NCBI GenBank assembly: GCA_037783415.1
Contig: JAZGTN010000029.1
Coordinates: 3,677,501 to 3,741,500, forward strand
Length of the DNA stretch: 64,000 nucleotides
DNA from: Leptasterias polaris
Lineage: Eukaryota > Echinodermata > Asteroidea > Forcipulatida > Asteriidae
Direction: 5' to 3'
The notes below the pieces were generated by a model that searched no databases, was not told where the DNA came from, and saw nothing but the letters and a program-made list of their open reading frames with translations. Position 1 is the stretch's first letter. Each line of letters begins with the position of its first letter. Of this stretch, positions 57,490 to 64,000 are shown piece after piece. Both the position numbers and the translations under genes were made by a program.

Positions 57490-57580
57490 TACCTTTCGCT
57501 TTTTGGCCCAATGCTGACAGAAAGACGAAGATTGCGGCACACAGATAACCGAAGACCGTGCGCAGGCGTTGATATTGCAT
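57490..57580 (-). CDS. Possible signal-peptide exon of a third gene
   Basis: The ATG at 57580 opens MQYQRLRTVFGYLCAAIFVF then LSALGQKAKG. This is a basic start, a hydrophobic core and a plausible cleavage after ALG. It ends at one of two overlapping donors (GTAGTA at 57492 or GTAAGC at 57489), both phase 1 like the two small membrane-protein genes. TATAAAT lies only 27 bp before the ATG, which is too close for an ordinary leader. A TTGTTGCAG acceptor further upstream may mean this is an internal exon. No exon 2 was found. Confidence 0.35.
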
Positions 57581-57719
57581 CACTGAAGATCCATGCAGAG
57601 ATTTATAACTTTTAACCTGCTGTACAACTATCTGCAACAAGGAAATTTGCTCCAATAACTTCAAAATCACACAAAGTGAATAAAAGTGAATAATTTCAAA
57701 ATGGGCTTTTAACATAGGC

Positions 57720-59810
57720 CCCCCCCCTTAGTTAATAATTATATTAGAATGTGTGTAAAGTTGTTTTTTTGGTCGCACCTTATTCGAGAATTACATTGAA
57801 GCCAGGTCCTTGATTTAGCTCCAAGCCTGTGTTTAAAATTGTAAACTCTGGCTAAATGTAGGTCAAGGGTTAGGCCTATGGCGTAAGGTTAGGGTTACAT
57901 TGATTTTAGGTATTCGGCTACACATTTAGTTTGAGTTCATTCCTGATTGGTGATGGTTTTCAATAAAAAGGGCATTGAATTTCACCTTTTGACTGACGCA
58001 CACATTTCTCAATGTTTGTAATTGTAATATTAAGACCGATTTATTGTTGACATCCAATGACTTCATGTTTGAAATTGCGCTCTGCGAGAGAGTAACAATG
58101 GTACTCGACACCAACATTGTTATCGTGAGGGGTAGGAAACTTGTAATTTTTCTCAACTTTCATAAGGACTCTTTCTATTAGATAATGAGTACATCACACA
58201 TTAATTTGACATTGGAGACACTATGTAAGCGCGATCAAGTTCTTTATTCTCATTATCTCTTGAAGAAATAATTTTACAGGCTCCTTTCTCAATTCTTGAA
58301 GCAGTGTTCCTTGCTTCGTTTTTTTTGTAAAAAGTATTGAATAATGTTTGCACGAGTGGCTTTTTTATGGCGGGGCCATACCATCGCTTTCTTTACAAAA
58401 TGATCGCCGGAAAAAGTGGGGGAAATTTTAAAGAAAATTTGTTGCTTACAAGGTATCATCATTCAACCTTAATAGTAATGCCCCTTAAGCCAATATTTTG
58501 TAGGTCACAAGGGGGACCCACATGGCTGCCCGACGTCCTCAACTTCAGTCCCCTATAAACCTTTCCGTTCGTTGTCTCTTCCTGTTCCCGTCGCACTCTC
58601 TGACTCACTCGAGGGTCACACTATGAACAACAGAGGGACGATCCCATGGAGCTGTTGGATGACACCCACGGATTATTAAAGAACAGTACTCCGTTCCTTT
58701 ACCCCTGGTTTGGTTAGGATGTCTTCATCAATGAAAACAATCTTGACAAAGTGACGACTGCCTTAGCCCTAAGCGGGAAAACCTTTGATTATGCCAATAT
58801 TACTTGTTTAAATTTATACTGGCATCTGCAACTAGGTTTGTTCAAAATATCACTTTCATTTATTGCATGCTGCAACTTTTGTTACCCCGTAAAACTGCAC
58901 ATGGAAATTAAACAATTTTTTTTTCTCTGAACAATCAAGGAAATTTGATTAGTTCCAACGCACACCTTGCAGCTCATTGTCACGTAACAGGTGTGTGGTG
59001 TAACTTTCCCTTATAGAGCACTTGGCTTTGGGATGGGAGGAAGGCGTCTTGGGATGAGGCTGGGGGAACTGTATTTTGGCGGCACTTAACTTATCTTCTG
59101 ATTGGTATTTCTGATGTTCACGGGAATTAGTTTATATTTTTGTGTACAATATTGTGCACTTTGGGGTGGAGATATGCACCAGCCCATTGCTTTGTCCAGC
59201 TGTTTGTGTCAATCTACTACATGTATATATATGAAGTAACCTCCAACGCTTTCTCCTTTTTGCAAGTTAGATAAATTTTACATAATTTTGTTTAATACAA
59301 TAACTTTGTTAGCCTTGATTAGTATCTCTTGGACAGTGTCCTGCCCGCGTGTCACTTCATCAAAACATACCAAGAACTGTGGGCATTGTTTTTTCTCTTT
59401 TTTCCCTTTTCCCCCCTGAGCATTGATACGAGCAATCCTTGCCAAACAAACAAAAGAGAGATAAAGCAGATTAAACGGAAATAGTTTTCTACGAATTTAC
59501 TCTCTTTTGGTTTATTTTAAGCAAGTTTTTGGCATACGCTTCTTGACGTTTTGTTTGTTCCTTCATTTATTTATTGTTTGGTTTTTTTGAGGGGGGGGGG
59601 GGGACAAGTGGTGTTTTCCTCCGGTAGCATTTTGTGACTTGTAAGTATGACACGTGCCTCGGATGAACTTGACAGGCAGTCTTAAACAAGTTTCTCAAAT
59701 ATAAAGGTAAACATGGTTAAATGACTAAATGTTAACTTTGTTGGATTTTTGATATAAATCGTAAAGGACTGAACATTGAGATTATTGATTCAAAAAATTG
59801 GAATTGACAC
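57720..59810. other. No gene recognised
   Basis: Contains a C8 run (57720 on) and a G13 run (59591-59603). There are no exons or elements I can name. Confidence 0.5.
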
Positions 59811-59814
59811 TTGA

Positions 59815-60020
59815 TGAAGAACCTAGATTTGGGAGGAAAACTCCAACTAGGGAAAAACCCGCGAGATCAGATAGGGAACGCAAATTCAATCTACCTCCAA
59901 AGGTACGGTCTTAGGTGGGATTCGAACCGGGGTCCACAGAGGCGAAAGGTAGATGTTGGAGGAAAACTCCATCTGGTAAAAACCCGCGAAATCAGATGGA
60001 GTGAAAACCCAATCCGGCTG
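59815..60020. repeat. Dispersed repeat, two partial tandem copies
   Basis: GGAGGAAAACTCCAACTAGG and GGAGGAAAACTCCATCTGGT, each followed by AAAACCCGCGA(G/A)ATCAGAT, recur about 130 bp apart. GATTCGAACCGGGGTCC between them is a T-arm complement. Related to 46248-46385. Confidence 0.6.
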
Positions 60021-61679
60021 CGAAGATACTGTTTTGATACTGTTTTTGATACTGTTTGACTTGAAGGGCCATGGTCCATGGCGGTATAGAGGCAGGGCAT
60101 GAAGCCTACCTTATCCCAAACATTGGATTTTGACTTTGGTGCATTTATTTCCACCTTTGACGACGCGATGCGGCATTGATTTCAGAAATTTCTTCCACAC
60201 ACCAAAACGTAACGGTTACTTTAAACTAACGAGTGGGTTTAACTTGTCAAGTTGACAAGTTTTCTAAAAGCATCATTTAGTTTGGAAATCGTTCAAGATT
60301 CATCACAGCTTTGACTGTGAATCATGAATTGCCCCTGGAAGTAATATATGGAAATAGTTGCATGGATACAATCAGGGGACGATGAAGTTCAGGTGTCACA
60401 TTTGGTAGGTGCGTGAAAAATACTATTAACATTTGATTTTCTTTTTTGTCTTTTGAGGTGTTTTTCATTTTTTTAAATATTATAATCTACTGCGATTGGC
60501 TTCAAAAATATAACAACAATTAATAACAAACATAAAATAATTATAATGATAAACAGTCTTATTTAATAAATTGGAAAACAAATATGTTTCCTTTTTTGCT
60601 ACAACATTTTTGTCAAAGATACTTAATTTTGGTCTTTGAAGATTCTTCTAACTGTTTTTCATGATCATTTTGAATTCTACCGCGTTTGCTTCAATAACAA
60701 AATAACATTAACGAAAAATATGAAACGTAAAAAGGTTCTACTTCATACGTTATAAATCTCACAATAATCATACAAAAAAGCTAATTAAATTCAAAACTAT
60801 TTTATTTATTATTTTTATTTTTTTTTGGCTGCAACACCTTGGTCGAACACACCTTGGCAGCTCTCCATGTACTCAAGTAGGAATTCATTAATAACCATTT
60901 CAGTTTGTCTATTTATGGTGCCTCATGGCAGGAATTCTGGAGCCGGTTCGGGATGGTCAAGGTAGACCATGTTTTATATATATTTTTTTAAAGGAATTAA
61001 AACCCTTTTTTTTTTCTTTCATGGTAATAATGTATATATGAAACAATATGAAACAATATGTGATATAATTTCCCATTTTACAGTTTCGATGTGAATATAC
61101 GGCCATTTTCGAAACCACAAGTTCGGAATGGGATCCAGTTTAGGGTCTCGTACCGAAAGTGTACGAACGTGCATGTTTAAAACATCAGTTTACCATCAGA
61201 CCACGATATCCAGATTTCATAAACCTTTCAGCTGAAACTGGTGCTTTACACACTGTGTTTGTGAGCACGGCCTGATTATTTAAAGCTTGTGAAGCACACA
61301 CAAACGTTGTCAACTACCCAAGATAAGTTATCCCGGGTTGACGACATCTTGAAAGTAGCATTAGAGAAACTTTTGAAACTATTACAACATAAATTTTGTA
61401 TTGTTAAACACATTTTTTTTTTAGTGGCGGTGGGGGGGGGGGGGGGTCAACATCCTGCTAGAGAATGTCGTATTCCTTAAATAATTTATCTTAGGAAGTT
61501 TACATCTTGTTAGTAAGATGTCGAAATCTCAAGATATTTCTCTCGGGATGGTGACAAAATTTTCTTCAGGACATTTGCATCCCGAGATGCTCCTGGATAA
61601 TGCATTTAACTTTTCTTTGTAGGATGACTTTACCTGGAGTAAAATATTTCGGGATTTATACAACTCAGATAGCACTTTT
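60020..61679. other. No gene recognised
   Basis: Very AT-rich, with a G15 run at 61432-61446. Confidence 0.5.
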
Positions 61680-61780
61680 GTTTGTTTGTTTGTTGGGTTG
61701 TTTGTTCGTTTGTTTTTGTTAGATTTTTGTTGTTTCTGTTGTTGTTGTCGTCGTCGTCGTCGTTGTTGTTGTTGTTCATC
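61680..61780. repeat. (TTTG)n and (GTC/GTT)n simple repeats
   Basis: TTTGTTTGTTTGTTGGG at 61679 is followed by GTTGTTGTTGTCGTCGTCGT at 61739 and more GTT. Confidence 0.9.
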
Positions 61781-62292
61781 TTCTTCTTTTCTGTTTCTTT
61801 ATGTTTTCGTTGCTAGATAACCCATTAAACCATCTAGATTTCTTTAAAAACACGCACGTGTAAAGAAACAATTTATGAAATTGTTAAAAAACTAACAAAC
61901 TGAGATAACTCAATCCACAATGTATTCAAAATAAAATGTCAGATTAAAGAAGCAAAGTTATAAAGAAGCAAATCACCAACAAAAAAGTTTCTGCCTGTAA
62001 ATTTCATCCTGCTCAAACCGTGAGAAAAGTTGGACACGTTTCAAGACCTTACCGTGTTTAGCGATGAATCACCTTGAGGGACAGGAAGATATAAAGAAAG
62101 ACTTTAAAGTGGAACCTGGACAGGAACTGGGGCCTAGGTATAACCTTGTCAGGAATTGTAGCCAAAATGATCAGAGACACTATTTTGGAAGGAGTTAAGC
62201 GCACGGTTTAGTTGTTGGCATCGTATGCATACTATTTTGAGTTGTAATGTTGAAAGCAATGTACTTTGTTCATCGTCCGGTAGTAGAACTGT

Positions 62293-62317
62293 CCCCCCCC
62301 CCCCCACCCCCCCCCCC
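62293..62317. repeat. Poly(C) tract C13-A-C11
   Basis: Followed by an A11 run. One of at least 16 long G/C homopolymers in the window. Confidence 0.95.
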
Positions 62318-62414
62318 AAAAAAAAAAAGTTATATAAACTTAAGAAGAAAAAAACACGTACTGTCGAGCTTTTAAAAAGTACGGAGTTTCAATAGTGACA
62401 CACCACTTGTCAAG

Positions 62415-62760
62415 ATATTGAGATAATTTATCTCGCAAAGTCGACTTTGTTAATCGATGTCAAACTTACCTTGATAATTCGTCTCGCAAAGTCAACTTAC
62501 AGAAAGTATTTAGATGTAGAGCTTACCGTGAACATTTATCTTGCAAAGTCGAAAAGTAGACGTGCTGAGACAATTTATCTGGCAAAGTCGATTCACTATA
62601 AATAGTAAGATGTCGGCTTACTGTGATAATTTATCTCGCAAAGGCGACTTAACTCAGACAAAATGTTGATTTTTCCTAGGTAATTTATCAGGCCAAGACG
62701 TATTTCTCAACCCTCAAAAGTCGACCTCCCGTGAACATTTATCTCGACAAAAAGAATTAC
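62415..62760. repeat. Degenerate satellite around ATTTATCTCGCAAAGTCGACTT
   Basis: Seven occurrences of (A/C)ATTTATCTCGCAAAGTC or variants at about 45-70-bp spacing, alternating with GTCGACTT- and TTACCGTGA-like segments. Confidence 0.75.
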
Positions 62761-62854
62761 TGAATTTAAAGATTTTAAGTAATTTTTATTTGTGGTAATG
62801 TGGAGTTGAGCGGTTTGATTCGTGTAATGTGCAGCGGGTGCCTAAACAGTTGAA

Positions 62855-62984
62855 CTGTTTCATTGTCTTTCTTTTATTTCTACGACTTTGGGTTGAACAA
62901 AGACACAGAATGACCAGAGCGGGATTTGAACCAACGACCTCCGGTTTAACGTGCGGGCGCTCTACCAACTGAGTTATCTGGCCC
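62855..62984 (-). repeat. tRNA-derived SINE, 5' part
   Basis: On the minus strand GGGCCAGATAACTCAGTTGG then TAGAGCGCCCGCAC, B box GGTTCAAATCC and closing CTGGTCA form a tRNA-like head. The SINE body CTTTGTTCAACCCAAAG follows. It is from a different tRNA family than the 43-kb SINEs. Not called as a functional tRNA because the body continues and a terminator is absent. Confidence 0.7.
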
Positions 62985-62999
62985 TTTGTTGGCGGTCTC

Positions 63000-64000
63000 C
63001 CTATTGTTTAGTTTTTTAATAAGTCGTATTGGCAAGTTAAATAATCACGACAAATCAACTTATTCCAGAATTGGTCGATTTTGGTGAATTATCTCGTTAT
63101 TCGGAGATTATGGCCAAAAATAGGTATTGAAGATGTTTTATTATTTGATAGACGAACAATTGATTAGTCTGTTGTGCCGGTCCATGAGTGAGAGGATTTG
63201 AAACATACAACTTGAAATAACGATCACCATTAAGACAAACTCTGCGGGGGGTGAGTCATGGGCGAGCGCATGATGGCTCAGTACGGGTGGGAGTTGAATG
63301 AAGATGGGAGTCATTACGAGTCATTTGGGGGTAAGATTGAACATGTTTAGTACAAGACACACATTATTGTAAAGGTCAATAATCAAAATTATGTCTGATG
63401 GAACTTTGAAAAAGTCCCCTCCTTGTTCCCCGCCTCTTTCCCAACATAACGACGGATTGAAAGTCTGAATTTGAGTACGAGGTTGTAAATTGACTGGAAG
63501 ATTTCAAATCTTCGCACGTTGAAGCAATTTGATTTCTGGAAACCTAAGGTTTCTAAAAATGTTCGACAACGGGAAAGATTTACACGGTCTTTTAGGTGCA
63601 TTCAGAAAAAGACAGGCTTACAAAATCTCTCGTTTTTTAAGACAACCTTGACGGAAACGCGATCGATATAAGGGCGTGTACTTGATAAATGATTACAAAC
63701 TTATCTCCGCTCTCAATTACAATCTCAGAGGCTACAGGGATAAACATTTTGAAGCACGTGTTTAAGATCTTAAATATATCACCGGCCGGTGATCAATCTG
63801 GACTCATAGAGGAACTGCACAAAGTACAGTAATGCTATCACCTCGGAAACGCCGCATCGATACGAATTGAAGATCTCACATGTTTTTATAAGGAAATGGT
63901 AGAGACGAAATGGAAACGGGTGATGAGGTCATGCACTAAGAACTTAAGACCGAATGGGTGAAAGAGTGGCAACCATTAACGGACAGGCAAACTGAATGGC
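63000..64000. other. No gene recognised
   Basis: No exon, element or repeat that I can name. Confidence 0.5.

Noticed and set aside
62415..62760. CRISPR-like array
   Set aside because: The spacing is irregular, units are degenerate, and the context is eukaryotic with no cas-like genes.
62911..62984. Functional tRNA gene on the minus strand
   Set aside because: The tRNA-like fold is followed by a SINE body (CTTTGTTCAACCC) and no oligo-T terminator, so it is a SINE head.

Overview
The window is eukaryotic and looks like an invertebrate deuterostome, most likely an echinoderm. The evidence is GT-AG split genes, low coding density, a PHAX gene whose protein lines up with vertebrate PHAX, and a dense mix of piggyBac, LTR, Penelope-like, LINE, tRNA-derived SINE and small inverted-repeat elements. 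The MITE and SINE families resemble ones I recall from echinoderm genomes. That resemblance is from memory and was not searched.

Left part (1-5.9 kb): the PHAX gene on the minus strand runs off the left edge. It is surrounded by copies of one small MITE family and by a foldback element of about 1.1 kb. At 5.9-9.3 kb lies a complete-looking piggyBac element with a full transposase. It sits at a TTAA inside an older palindromic MITE, which also carries a 207-bp solo LTR with a 4-bp target duplication.

Two small genes on the minus strand (12.4-15.9 kb and 52.0-54.3 kb) share an architecture that is visible only once the first exon is found. Exon 1 encodes most of a signal peptide. A phase-1 intron follows. 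Exon 2 encodes a low-complexity Gly/Asp/Asn/Pro ectodomain, one transmembrane helix and a short basic tail (186 and 187 aa). A third possible signal-peptide exon lies at 57.5 kb.

Centre (21.5-33.3 kb): a striking LTR-internal-LTR-internal-LTR array bounded by one 4-bp duplication (ATAG). Each near-identical unit reads on the minus strand. It has an intact Gag (ComEA-like helix-hairpin-helix, CCHC knuckle), then a textbook -1 frameshift signal (TTTAAAC, 8-nt spacer, 9-bp stem) into a protease frame. The protease frame is broken. Reverse transcriptase, RNase H and integrase are absent. The first residues of the RT region run straight into an intact TatD-family metal-dependent nuclease preceded by a Cys/His-rich segment. 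This gag-pro-TatD element is the main discovery candidate.

The rest (33-64 kb) is mostly repeats: minisatellites, foldbacks, SINEs, Penelope and LINE fragments, and at least 16 poly(G)/poly(C) tracts. Long intervals contain no gene I can recognise. Exons shorter than about 60 codons could be missed there.
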